A stretch of DNA of 64,000 nt from Struthio camelus (Eukaryota; Chordata; Aves; Struthioniformes; Struthionidae): NCBI RefSeq assembly GCF_040807025.1, contig NC_090964.1, forward strand, positions 6,324,001 to 6,388,000. The letters run 5' to 3'. Positions 55,401 to 64,000 of the stretch are shown here, piece after piece. The translations under genes were made by a program, and so were the position numbers. The notes beneath the pieces are model-generated. The model worked only from the letters and a program-made list of their open reading frames with translations. It searched no databases and was not told where the DNA came from. The stretch's first letter is position 1, and every line of letters begins with the position of its first letter.

Positions 55401-57210
55401 GGGATTGCAACAAATACTGCCGTTGCCAAAACAGTGTTATGTCCAGGCCAGAGAATAATTCAGCTCCCTCATCTCTGGTTTTGTTGTGCCAGGCTGAGTA
55501 GCTAAGAATCCCAAAAAAAAAAAAACAACACTTTCAAGCAAGCAGCTACAACTCAAGAAGCAAACACAAAGAATCTGTTGATGGAGATGCTGTTACGGTT
55601 AAAGCATCAAAAAAGCACTTTAGGGTAAATGTTTCTAGCTTCCTATAATAGCTTTTAAAACTCCATGTGCGTTTCCTGAATGGTCCAGGGAAGACGTGAA
55701 TCCTGACCTGAAAGCAACAGAAGACCATGGGCACAAAGCAGGCTCAAACAGTCCCAGCCCTCGGCTTCCTTGTCTTTTGTACATTTCTAATCACCATAAT
55801 CTTCATGAGACTTGTTTACAACAGCGTCCTGCCAAAGTTAACGTAAGAACCATCTCTGCAAATTCAATTTATTCAATAGGAACCATGCATGCTGTACCAT
55901 TACAGCAGACAACAGATAGCAAACGACCAGCTGCAGAAACACCAGGTCTGCTGGCCTCCAGCTGGAGGCAAAGGACAATGTCATGATACCAAGTGATCCC
56001 ATCTCCCACTCCCTCGAAAATTACAAACATCTCTAGCACTTGATGAGAGAAACAGCCCAAGACTGAATAGATCTGCCTTCCAACACCTCATAAATCCAAG
56101 GAGAAGATGCTATTAATCTCTATCGACAGTACAGAGAAGACTGAAGTTTTACTTCTCCCTTCCACTCTCTTGACACCACTTATTTTTAGCAGCTCTTGAA
56201 CAAAACTAGCTAGAGCACAAACTGGGGGTGGGGAAGAAAAATCACTCATTTAAGCTAAGCCTAGCAAAATACTTGGAAGGTTCAAAGTTATAAAAGTGAG
56301 AAAGAACAAAAGAGCAATCTGCACCTCGGGGAGCTCCCCATGTGCAAACGTCAAGTGTTTGATGAGAGATAGTAAGCAACTCAACCCGGACGTCTGACAG
56401 CAAGTCAGTATGAGATGCAAGGAAACAGCACCCAGCCTAAAGTCTCCTCTTCTAGTTAGCGCGCCCCGGTCCCACAGCTGGGATCAGGACCTAAGACAGT
56501 CCTGGAGAACAGGAAACGACACTGAGCAACAGTGCTCTGGAAGGAGCTCTGCTTGCAGAACTTCAAACAAGGGTTGTATTTGCTACAGCCAGCCAGTTAC
56601 CTGGGGTGCATCAGCACTCTCCCTCTCCACTGATCATAGCAGCTAAAATTTACACCCAGCAGTATCTTGCAGAGCAGAGATAGAAAACAAGTAAAAAGAT
56701 GCCTGCCAAGCCCTTCCTCAAACTATCATAGCTGCCCCACGAAGCTGAGGGGCATCACATACAAGGAGGCAACTCTAGGCAGCTTTAGTACAGGAAGATT
56801 GTCAAAGGCTGAATCCTAGTCCAGGCAGGTGAATTTAGCGTGGCCTGAGCGCTTAGGTAAAGCTAGCATCCCTGGAAGGAGCACACAAGATCAGCAGTTG
56901 CCCTCAAACGCAGCTCGGAGCCTGTCCGAAGATCAGCAGAACATGTTGCACAGTGACTGCATGTGACATGACTAAGAGAAAGGCAGGAAACGGAGTTCTC
57001 TCTCAGTCACTCTTCCCAGCCCAGCAGCCTCGCCGGGCACCCCAGCCCGACACAGGTTACACAAGCTGAGCGTTCCTGTCCTCTGGACTCCTCCGGTCCA
57101 CCTGCAGTCCTGCCCCGCCGCAGCCCCAGGAGCTCCTCCATCGCCCTTGCCCTCCATTACTCACCCAAAGCAGCTGGACTGACCGGTCTCGAGAAGTGTG
57201 GCTGCCCCAT
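34459..57210 (-). CDS. PHACTR4: PHACTR4, phosphatase and actin regulator 4 (13 coding exons, MGQ isoform)
   Basis: Thirteen minus-strand exons, from 57210-57165 to 34474-34459, keep frame and give 709 aa. Phactr4 binds G-actin through RPEL repeats and PP1 through its C-terminus, controlling cofilin and cell migration. In order: a short MGQ..SRPVSP N-terminus; a basic patch [12 protein letters not shown] (about 52-63); RPEL 1 around [20 protein letters not shown] (about 76-95); a Pro/Ser/Ala-rich middle with [15 protein letters not shown] and PSPPLPPKR; an acidic block ([14 protein letters not shown]); RPEL repeats [18 protein letters not shown] (about 594-611) and [18 protein letters not shown] (about 632-649); and a PP1-binding tail [21 protein letters not shown]. 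The gene follows the human order PHACTR4-SNHG3-RCC1. Its 5' non-coding exon(s) are outside or unrecognised. Confidence 0.95.
34815..34905 (+). mobile_element. MIR-like SINE fragment
   Basis: CTAACCCCATTTTCCAGGAG, then GCAAAGCTGAGAGGGAAAGC and AAAATGCCTAAGG, follow the MIR core (cccattttacag..gag..aactgag..taacttgcccaagg). The copy is diverged and partial. It lies in the last PHACTR4 intron. Confidence 0.45.
35243..35319 (-). CDS. PHACTR4: PHACTR4 coding exon 12
   Basis: Encodes [20 protein letters not shown] to FT plus two bases of R. The acceptor is TTTGTGCAG| and the donor CG|GTGAGT. It is part of the PP1-binding tail. Confidence 0.95.
35984..36121 (-). CDS. PHACTR4: PHACTR4 coding exon 11
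   Basis: 46 codons: [16 protein letters not shown] (last RPEL core), then [20 protein letters not shown] to LTPADK. The acceptor is TGTTCAG| and the donor AAG|GTAACA. Both ends are phase 0. Confidence 0.96.
37137..37198 (-). CDS. PHACTR4: PHACTR4 coding exon 10
   Basis: Completes P, then [20 protein letters not shown]: the linker and start of the last RPEL. The acceptor is CTTGGCAG| and the donor AAAG|GTACTG. Confidence 0.95.
38170..38225 (-). CDS. PHACTR4: PHACTR4 coding exon 9
   Basis: [18 protein letters not shown], an intact RPEL repeat. The acceptor is TTTTTAG| and the donor CAGC|GTGAGT. Confidence 0.95.
38842..38992 (-). CDS. PHACTR4: PHACTR4 coding exon 8
   Basis: [39 protein letters not shown]. 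The acceptor is CCCCACAG| and the donor ATCAG|GTACAA. The RPEL-like stretch between LAMKL and PRKS lacks the RPxxxEL core that other Phactr proteins keep here. Confidence 0.95.
39457..39680 (-). CDS. PHACTR4: PHACTR4 coding exon 7
   Basis: A very acidic segment: [17 protein letters not shown], then [20 protein letters not shown]. The acceptor is CTTGTTAG| and the donor AACA|GTAAGG. Confidence 0.94.
40370..40946 (-). CDS. PHACTR4: PHACTR4 coding exon 6
   Basis: The largest exon (191 codons). It starts [10 protein letters not shown] with [10 protein letters not shown], contains [17 protein letters not shown] and ends [14 protein letters not shown]. The acceptor is CCCCCCAG| after a long T/C run and the donor AAAGT|GTGAGT. 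It is proline-rich and probably disordered. Confidence 0.95.
40947..44274 (-). other. PHACTR4 intron 5
   Basis: 3.3 kb with no supported feature. The open frame on the + strand at 42524-43282 has no family match and no splice context. Confidence 0.55.
44275..44634 (-). CDS. PHACTR4: PHACTR4 coding exon 5
   Basis: [12 protein letters not shown].., [10 protein letters not shown], an Ala/Thr/Ser-rich stretch, then [12 protein letters not shown] and NRNSNSVI. The acceptor is CTTTGCAG| and the donor ATAG|GTAAGT. Confidence 0.94.
44779..44943 (-). CDS. PHACTR4: PHACTR4 coding exon 4
   Basis: [22 protein letters not shown] to EEPKKRQ. LKNGHT-PIG is shared with human PHACTR4. The acceptor is CCTTGCAG| and the donor CAGG|GTAGGA. 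Confidence 0.94.
44944..48165 (-). other. PHACTR4 intron 3
   Basis: 3.2 kb of intron. A possible old CR1 tail lies near 46.8-46.9 kb. Otherwise I see nothing. Confidence 0.55.
46799..46930 (-). mobile_element. Possible degenerate CR1 LINE 3' end
   Basis: On the minus strand, GGGTTAGATTAGAAAG is followed by CCCTTGCTTCTATGATTTTA. This resembles the CR1 tail (ggttggactagatgatc .. attctatgattctatg). GGCAACCAGAAG upstream recalls the gaacaggttgccc part only loosely. Weak. Confidence 0.3.
48166..48246 (-). CDS. PHACTR4: PHACTR4 coding exon 3 (N-terminal RPEL)
   Basis: [15 protein letters not shown], then [12 protein letters not shown]: the N-terminal RPEL repeat. The acceptor is TTAATATCAG| and the donor CAAG|GTGAGT. 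Confidence 0.95.
48683..48859 (-). CDS. PHACTR4: PHACTR4 coding exon 2
   Basis: [20 protein letters not shown], then [20 protein letters not shown] and [18 protein letters not shown]. The acceptor is TGCGCAG| and the donor GAAG|GTAAAG. It matches the human N-terminal region with the basic PWKWRKKK patch. Confidence 0.95.
48860..57164 (-). other. PHACTR4 intron 1 (after the MGQ exon)
   Basis: 8.3 kb. It holds a candidate 22-nt microexon at 49636-49657 and no other supportable gene, RNA or repeat. Confidence 0.55.
49636..49657 (-). other. PHACTR4: Candidate 22-nt PHACTR4 microexon
   Basis: Minus strand: CTAATTTTTTTGCAG|, then GCACAGCTGGATTCTGCTGATT, then |GTAAGTGTT. Both splice sites are near-consensus. 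Included after the MGQ exon it reads into TGA at its end, so it would act as a poison exon. From another first exon in phase 0 it would add A-Q-L-D-S-A-D. No expression evidence is available. Confidence 0.3.
57165..57210 (-). CDS. PHACTR4: PHACTR4 first coding exon, MGQ N-terminus
   Basis: ATG at 57210-57208, then [14 protein letters not shown] plus one base before the donor TTTGG|GTGAGT. The MGQ..SRPV-P pattern matches a known human PHACTR4 N-terminal variant as I recall it. The one-base phase fits exon 2 exactly (G|CT = A). A 14-T/CT tract and CTGCTTAG| at about 57222 suggest an internal exon starting at 57221, so a further non-coding exon lies upstream. The frame is open upstream of the ATG to 57378, but MGQ is the conserved start. 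Confidence 0.8.
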
Positions 57211-57221
57211 TAGATTCTTTT

Positions 57222-60200
57222 CTAAGCAGCTCTCCAAGAGGGGAAGGGAAAAAAAAAAAAAAGAGTCTACCCTGACACAGTACTTTAAGTCTTCTAAAAC
57301 GATAAATCCATGTCTCAGACCGGGAAAGTATCCAGAGCCTCGCGAACGAGGAGGCTGCCAAATCGCCGGCAGTAGCACGGCTGTCCGACGGTCCAGCGCA
57401 GGTCCTGCTCTCCCCGTACCCCAGGGCCAGGCACTTGATTCTCATAAATAAGCTCCCGTGCCAGCTCCCTCGGAGCAGGAATGCCTGTCATTCCAGAGCG
57501 CGGCGGCTTAGGGCCGGAGCTCAGGAAGGGGAGGAGACAGCCAGCCACGCTCCAGCCCCTTCGCTGCATAACCCAAATCATCAACACCCCTCGCATCCAG
57601 TTTAGCAAGAACGCAGAAATGCTTGGAGTGAGCAGCGAAGGAGACCTGCAGGTTTTGTCAAAAAAAAAAACAACACAGAAAACAAAAACACCCACCCACA
57701 CACACCCCACAGCTTCAGGAAACTACACACAAATACATGTGGCAGTTTCACTTCCCAAACAGGATAAGGGCGTAATAGCATACCTGAGCCTGCAAAATAC
57801 AGACCAAAACGGTCAAGAATGATAAAGCAAAGTATTAAGTATTGTAGGTGCTGCAGTATCCAGCAATTAAAAGGAATTTCAAAAAGAGTGTCTGTGGTGA
57901 TATATACCTAGCCAGATGCATAATAAAAATAGGATTTAATAAAAAAAATATTCCCTAAAGTTACCAGGAAGAAGGTGCAGGGAGCTTGTTCTTTAATTTC
58001 AATTTAACAAACGAAAAAAAACTTTCATTTTTTATTCATGTACCCTGAAGTCATATGTTTGACGTTTAAGGTTACAAATATCCCCCTCCGTATTTGCATC
58101 GCAACAAGAAAAGTCTCCAGCATTTAAACATAGCCACTTGCATTCTTTTGTTTTTCGCCAAAACTTGTGTTACGACTTCAATGACCTACAGATCCTGTAC
58201 ACTACACCAGAGCAACGGGAAACTCTTCAAACATTCGGAAGTTAAGATTAACTCAGGGGACATGGAAATAATTTTGGAACATGCACAGGAATTCCCTGCA
58301 GCATCACAAGAGTGACTAAGGAGCCACCTGAACCCACCTGACATTTGGTTTTGTTCTCTCCGCTCTGGGAAGGGCTGTAGGACCAGCAGTGTCTCCAATG
58401 CACCACAATTTGCTGAAGCCCTGGAGGTCTCTGTCCATCAGGGCAGCAGCTGCGTTACTTTAGCATCCCTGAATAAGTCAGACAACCAGGCAGAGTTCAA
58501 GACTAACTCACTGCTGCAACAGTCTCAATAGTATAAAGCTTCTATTCTAGGAAACAAGAAAATCCAAGATTGTTAATTAGGGCTGGTACAGCTGGGAACA
58601 ATCTACATTGCACATTAAGTCCTAGCAGGCAACCCAAATGAACATCCACTTCTACAGCGACTGCAATCGCGATTCACAACTGCACGTAGCAGCGGGAGCG
58701 AGTTTTGTGGCCGATACGCACATGAGAAAAGGGAAGAGGGGTGGTTTTGAAATCTAATAAAACCCCACCTAAAGTTGCAAGTACACCTGGAAGACATTGC
58801 CGCTCTCAGTTCCCCCACTAACATACTAGACATGCCATCAGACAGCTTGCCAAATCCACCTCTCCCCTTTGAAGTCCAGCTGTAAAGACATGGAAGGAAG
58901 CATGCCTCCTGCTGCACCTTCTCTACCTGCAGAGGTGACATGCTTCTCATTAACCCCAGCCAGTGCCATTGCCACCACTGGCCAGCGGGACAAAGGACAG
59001 CCATTGCCACCAACAGCTCCAGTTTGACTCCTTCAGCGAGTAGAGGAGCAATGGGTCAGCAGACACGTGGGGGCAGCGGAGAGGACTCTCTCCTCCCTCC
59101 CATGCGCATTCCTGAAAACGTGGCTCTTCACACCCTCCCACCACCACACGCATCTCCGCTTGTGAGAGTGGCACAGCCCGCATTGCTGCCTGGTTAGCCA
59201 CAGCAGTCAGTCTTCGAAGAACTTTTGATTTTCATTGTGGGCAATTAAAGTCCTGATTCACAAGGATGCTCTACCTCATTTAAGGCTCTTTGCTTTGAAG
59301 CAAGTAAAAAGCCCTTTTAAAAAGCCACTTAAATACACAGTCATCTAGCAGAGACCCACAAAGTTCAGAGATAGAGGCTGGAAGTCTTCTCTAAGTCAGT
59401 AAATCAGTTATCCAGCTTGGAAAGGTTAAGACTGTTAAACCACAGAAGCACAAAGTGTCTGACCCTTGTTCCTGTGTTAGTATAACATGAAACATGTTAG
59501 TTTAAGTTTCATTGAAAAGAGGTTTAAACTAACGCACTTAAATTCGCAGGGGCTGCAATTCAAGAGCGTGCACAATGGCCGGTATCCAGGCTCCAGTGCT
59601 GCACAGTATCTCACTAGGCCGTGAAGAGACAATCACGCAGCAAGGTAATTTCACATTTTTCTATATCATTGGTCAGGCTTTATCACAAAGAGATCCAACA
59701 ACACTATCCGGCAAAAAAACTCATATTAAAGTTTGCACCGGAGGCGTTAATATTTGCTTATTAAATGCAGCACGACAGTGTTCCAAGAGCTGCAAATTCA
59801 TCTTTCAAATTGCAACTGGGTTTGGACTTCACATGATCTTTAGGAACATCAACCACAAGTCTCTTCTCTTTGGGAATGAGGGCTGGAGAGAAAACAAAAA
59901 ATACCCCACCAGAACAGGGATGACTTAAAACCCCAAAACAACACTACAATGTCCTTCTTTTCAAGATAGGCTCTTGGCCAGAAAAACCTGTCAGTCCATC
60001 TTTCACTTCCATCTCTGCAAAGAAAGGGTGCAAATTCTGCACCAGTGGACACAAAGCAGAGGATGTTCCTACCTCACCGCCAGCCTGAGGCCAGAGCATA
60101 GGAGCACCCACGCTAACCGTGCTCTCAGGGTAACCCTTTTCACCCACAGGGCTTTATTTCACAGCCGGAGGAAAAAGGCAGGACAAAGTAACCTGCCCAA

Positions 60201-63200
60201 GTTCCATGTCAGAAGCACGTGCAGACCCCAGACCACCCGATGCTCCGGATTTCACATCTCGTCTCGTAAAGGTGTTTACCAACAGCAGCCAGGAGACAAA
60301 ACCTCAACCCCCAACCAAGGCACATGCAGGATAAAGGAAAAATCCACCTTTCAATGAGGACAAGTAACAAATGCCCCAAATTCCCAGAATAATGCAGAAG
60401 GGCCATCTGAGGTAGCCTCCCAGCTGCCTAACCATCAGAAAAACATTTATAGCAGTGCCCTTACTCCCCAGGGACAGCTGAAGACCATTATGAGAGGAAG
60501 GGCTCACAGTGGCAAACAGCTTTCTATAAGAGAGCAAAAAGAGAGATGGTTTTAACAAACCCTTGTACAACATTTTCCTCTAAAATTTAGTAATCAATAA
60601 ATTTCATTTACATGAAACTTTACAGGATTTCAGGAGACTCAGATGGTTAAAACAAGACAATAACAAGACAGGTTAAGTGCAACAACACCCAAGAAGTGGG
60701 TACAGAGCACATGGAAAGCTCTCCTCTGCAGTTTCATTTCCACTCCATCCAGACCAGCGTCCTATTAAGGACCCAGCATTCAAATATTAATAGTCTGTTT
60801 ATATACATTGTAAAAGAAACTACTCTGGATTGTTTTACTTTAAATGTAATGAAACCCATAATGAGCACAAAAACATTAGCTCCTCTAATAAATACACTGC
60901 TGTTCACATTTCAGTTCACAATAACGTGAAACACAGCATTCATCTGCAGTGACTCAGACATTTAAGTTCCATGATTCAGCCACAGGAACATTAAAAGGGA
61001 CCATCCCGTCCATGCAAGACCGAGCTGTCTATTCATAACCAGCAATCCTGGGCGTTTTCCTTCAGAGCCCGTCAGCACCACCGCCAACCTTAGTTACAGG
61101 AAGTTTAAGGCTTTCCTTGATGGAGATGCACTCATTTGAAACGTTAATCCAGGACCACAGTACCATTGTACCAGGAGGGTTGGAAAGGAAAAGAAAATGT
61201 GGCAGCAGCGCTACTCTGGACAAGTTTCATCACAGTTTGTTCACCAATGATCCTCAGCAGCTTCGGCAGAACAGGGAGTACATGCAGACACAAGCTTTGG
61301 ATACCTCCAAAGGCCACTATTTCTGGGCTGCTCAAAAATGGAGCGTGTGGAAGAGTTATTAACAGCAGACCCAACGGAAAGCAAGTGGTTAGGAAGCTGG
61401 GTAGTCAGGCTGAAAGGTCACAAGCCAACACAACGTGACGTTCTTCCTTTCTCCTCACATGGTATTAAAAGTCAGCCCAATACCCAGGGTGGAAATGAAA
61501 AAAGGTTTATTTATAAGCCAACTGGCATGACATTGTTTAGATCCTGTATACTGCAAGGAAAGTGCGAGTTTGGATGAGACAAAACTGAGGTAACCATTCC
61601 TGAACCACATGATTTCCTTAACACTTCCTGTAAAATTTCCAAATGGGAAACTCCTATTTCCTGCAGCATTCCAGGCCCCTTTACCCAGCAGTTAGTCAGC
61701 AAGGCCATAGCCGCTGCTCCATCCCAGAAAGCAAGGGAGAACTGGTCTAAAACAAAACCATCTCCACACTAAGTGAGATCACCACCACTGCATGCTGGAC
61801 AGTCCCCTTAGCTACCCACAGCCCGAGTGCCCGCAACATGACCCAGATGTTGAACAGGTCCGGGCACAGCTGGAGGAAGAGCACTGCACCAAGCTCCGAC
61901 CTGACAGCAGCCTCTGCCAGGCCCAGCAGCAGCACACCACCAGCGAGCCGACCACCAGCACCCTTGGCCTCACGTTCAGGCAGGAAAAATAAAGCTGAGC
62001 ACTGGAAAGTCTTTTTCTCCTGGAAAGGCTTGTGATGATAATGGGTGGCTGGAGCACAAGGAACCACTCGCTCCTTTAGCTGTCACAAGGCCCGGATGAA
62101 AGAAAAAATAGCATAGTGGAGCTTGGGGCCAAGAGGATCTTTAAGGACAAAATACCCTGTAGTCCTGTCTTCTAATACTGGAAGAGTAACTTTCAGTAAG
62201 AGCATATTTCAGCCAGTACTGAAAACTTATCATCTTCAATGCTTCCTCACCATTCACTCTAATTACTTACAACATATGCTAAATATTTGCCTGTTTACAG
62301 GCCAGGGAATGCTAAGGAATGCAATAATGACAAAATTAAAGATTCGGTCACCTCTTGGCGAGCTTGATCACTGCAGTGATTCATGGCTATGCCATCTTTA
62401 AGCAAGGGAATCTCCAAAGCTGACAAACTACTTTTTGAGCACCTTGAAGCGGCTTTAAGAGAAACACTGGTCAGAAGCCAAAAGCAGCATAGATACAGGA
62501 TCCATTCCAGAAGAGCACCAGGCATTAGTGAAGCAACAGCATATTCCCAACAGTCAAGCACTCAGAGGTGGGATACCCATCTGTCACTTCCAGCTATATC
62601 ATTAGGAAGCAAAAACATGGAGAGGAAAATTACATTGATATTCCATTGTTTGGGGAGAATCCAACATGGCATTTAACTCTTGTTTTTACCCATTTAAAGC
62701 CACCATCGCTGTCAGACAACATAAATTAATATATTCAGAGAAGAACCTATAAGCTAACGCCACCTAAAGCCTCCCACTGCAAAACACCAGAGATGGAGAA
62801 CGACAAAAATAACAGAACTACAGCACAGATCAAAAATACAGTACTCTAAAGCCAAAGCCGGCCTGTGCTTTTAGGACTGGCACAACGCAAGCGCACAGCG
62901 CTCTTCCTAAGCGAGCAGCTGCAGCACAGATGTGCCACAGTCACATCCTCAGTCTGGGTGAACTCCTTTACGGGACAAACACAACTCACGGCACATGCCC
63001 TCTTCCCAAAGACCTTACAGCCTCACACAGACGTTAATCAAAACCACCGACTCCTTTGGCAAAGGGGTAAGTCCATCTATGCTACCTATAAAATTGATGG
63101 GAATAGCTCAAAGCATTACACTGGAGGTTGTAAACGAACAGCAAGAATGACCCTAACAGCAAACATTAAGCCTCTAAATTAAATCTGTATTAAGCCTCAG

Positions 63201-64000
63201 AGGTAGCGCTATGTGTTTATCTCCAGAAGCAAGTCTGCAATGTTTAGGCCAAGGTTAAGAAGCTAATATCCCTTCCCTGTTTCATTAAAAGATTCATCTC
63301 AAATGTATCTTCCAACCTCTAATCCTTCAAGAAGGCAAACTATAGCTAAAAACCTGCCTGCTCACAGGTAACTGGTAAGGGCAGGGAGATCTTTCAGCAA
63401 GAGTCCTGTTTCCTCTTTTTAAGGTTTCACAAAAGTCTCAGCAAGCGCACTCACTTTTCATACCAGATGATAAAACAGCGGTGAGACACTTCAGCATTTC
63501 CTCTACCACCTGAAAGGGCTCTCGGGGCAGGCACGCCACACCAACAAGCTGGATTATTCTTCCACACCTAGAGCTCCGCAATCTGAGCTTGCATTTCTTC
63601 CAAATGCCTGCACAAAGCCAGCCGGTGCCAGGGAATCCTAGCACCCTACACACACTCGGCTCTGCCCAGGGAGACTTACAAAAGCGCTTTAGTTCAGCTT
63701 TTGGGGAACACCCAACTTCCCCACCGCACCTGCTCTGTTTTAATTATTGACTAGGCTAGAAACTCCTTATTAAAATGCAAGGCAAGTTTGGCACACAAGC
63801 TCGGCTGCTGATCCATCTCAAGCAGATACACTGGGAAGCGAAACCCAAATCCTCTGCCACAGTTTAGAAATTAAAAGGAACTGCGGATAGACTTGGTTGA
63901 AGTCACCTAAGAAATTCAGCACAAAAAAAAATATAGTTTTTGCATTTATGCAACTCCAAATTCCGATAAATTTTGAAATTTGCAACCACTACTTTAGATT
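57222..64000 (-). other. Upstream PHACTR4 region, likely first intron(s)
   Basis: GC-richer around 57.3-57.6 kb, otherwise intron-like. It contains a MIR-like fragment at about 60.15 kb and a GC-richer block at 61.78-61.98 kb with no recognised content. No promoter-type CpG island is seen, so the main promoter lies beyond the window. Confidence 0.5.
60150..60240 (+). mobile_element. MIR-like SINE fragment
   Basis: TTTATTTCACAGCCGGAGGA, then AAGTAACCTGCCCAAGTT..AGAAGCACGTGCAGACCC, parallels the MIR core (ttttacagatgaggaaa..aagtaacttgcccaaggt..cagagcc). Diverged. Confidence 0.45.

Noticed and set aside
57211-57378. In-frame upstream ATG extending the PHACTR4 MGQ frame by 56 codons
   Set aside because: The extension includes a poly-Phe run from a T-tract that looks like a polypyrimidine tract before CTTAG. 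MGQ matches the known N-terminus.
61747-62067. 106-codon minus-strand frame with a hydrophobic middle in a GC-richer intron block
   Set aside because: I recognise no family, no splice sites bound it well, and the opposite strand is equally open. Probably composition.

Overview
The window is vertebrate nuclear DNA and most likely avian. It holds three intron-split, GC-rich genes with short introns and very few interspersed repeats, as expected of a bird microchromosome. I found no intact transposon, retrovirus-like element, tRNA, rRNA or CRISPR array.

Layout from left to right. (1) 1-9364: OPRD1, the delta opioid receptor, on the + strand. It has a G-run-rich CpG promoter and three coding exons (360 aa). 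Intron 1 is 6.1 kb and intron 2 is a 231-bp GC-AG intron. (2) 9365-about 20844: an 11-kb gap without a protein gene. It holds the OPRD1 3' UTR of unknown length and several AT-rich, homeodomain/POU/MEF2-motif-rich islands in GC-rich DNA, which look like developmental enhancers. (3) about 20845-28400: RCC1, the Ran nucleotide exchange factor, on the - strand. Nine coding exons give 421 aa, the mammalian length. A CpG-island promoter lies at 28.1-28.5 kb. (4) about 30340-32357: a snoRNA host gene on the - strand, the U17HG/SNHG3 equivalent. It has a TATA box, a 5'TOP-like start, very small exons and a complete 206-nt U17 (SNORA73) H/ACA snoRNA in intron 1. Its upstream region carries a 43-bp tandem repeat in which every unit holds an NRF-1-like site. 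(5) about 32887-64000: PHACTR4, a PP1- and actin-binding protein, on the - strand. Twelve downstream coding exons plus an MGQ-type first coding exon at 57.2 kb give 709 aa. The 5' end of the gene lies beyond the window.

The order PHACTR4 - SNHG3 - RCC1 matches human 1p35. OPRD1, however, sits tail-to-tail with RCC1. In human, several genes (TRNAU1AP to YTHDF2) lie between them and OPRD1 has the same orientation as RCC1. One inversion of the TRNAU1AP-OPRD1 block would explain this.

The splice structures were read base by base. Every coding junction keeps frame, and RCC1 residues D128, D182 and H304 fall at the human numbers. Family identities rest on recalled protein sequences. No search was run.
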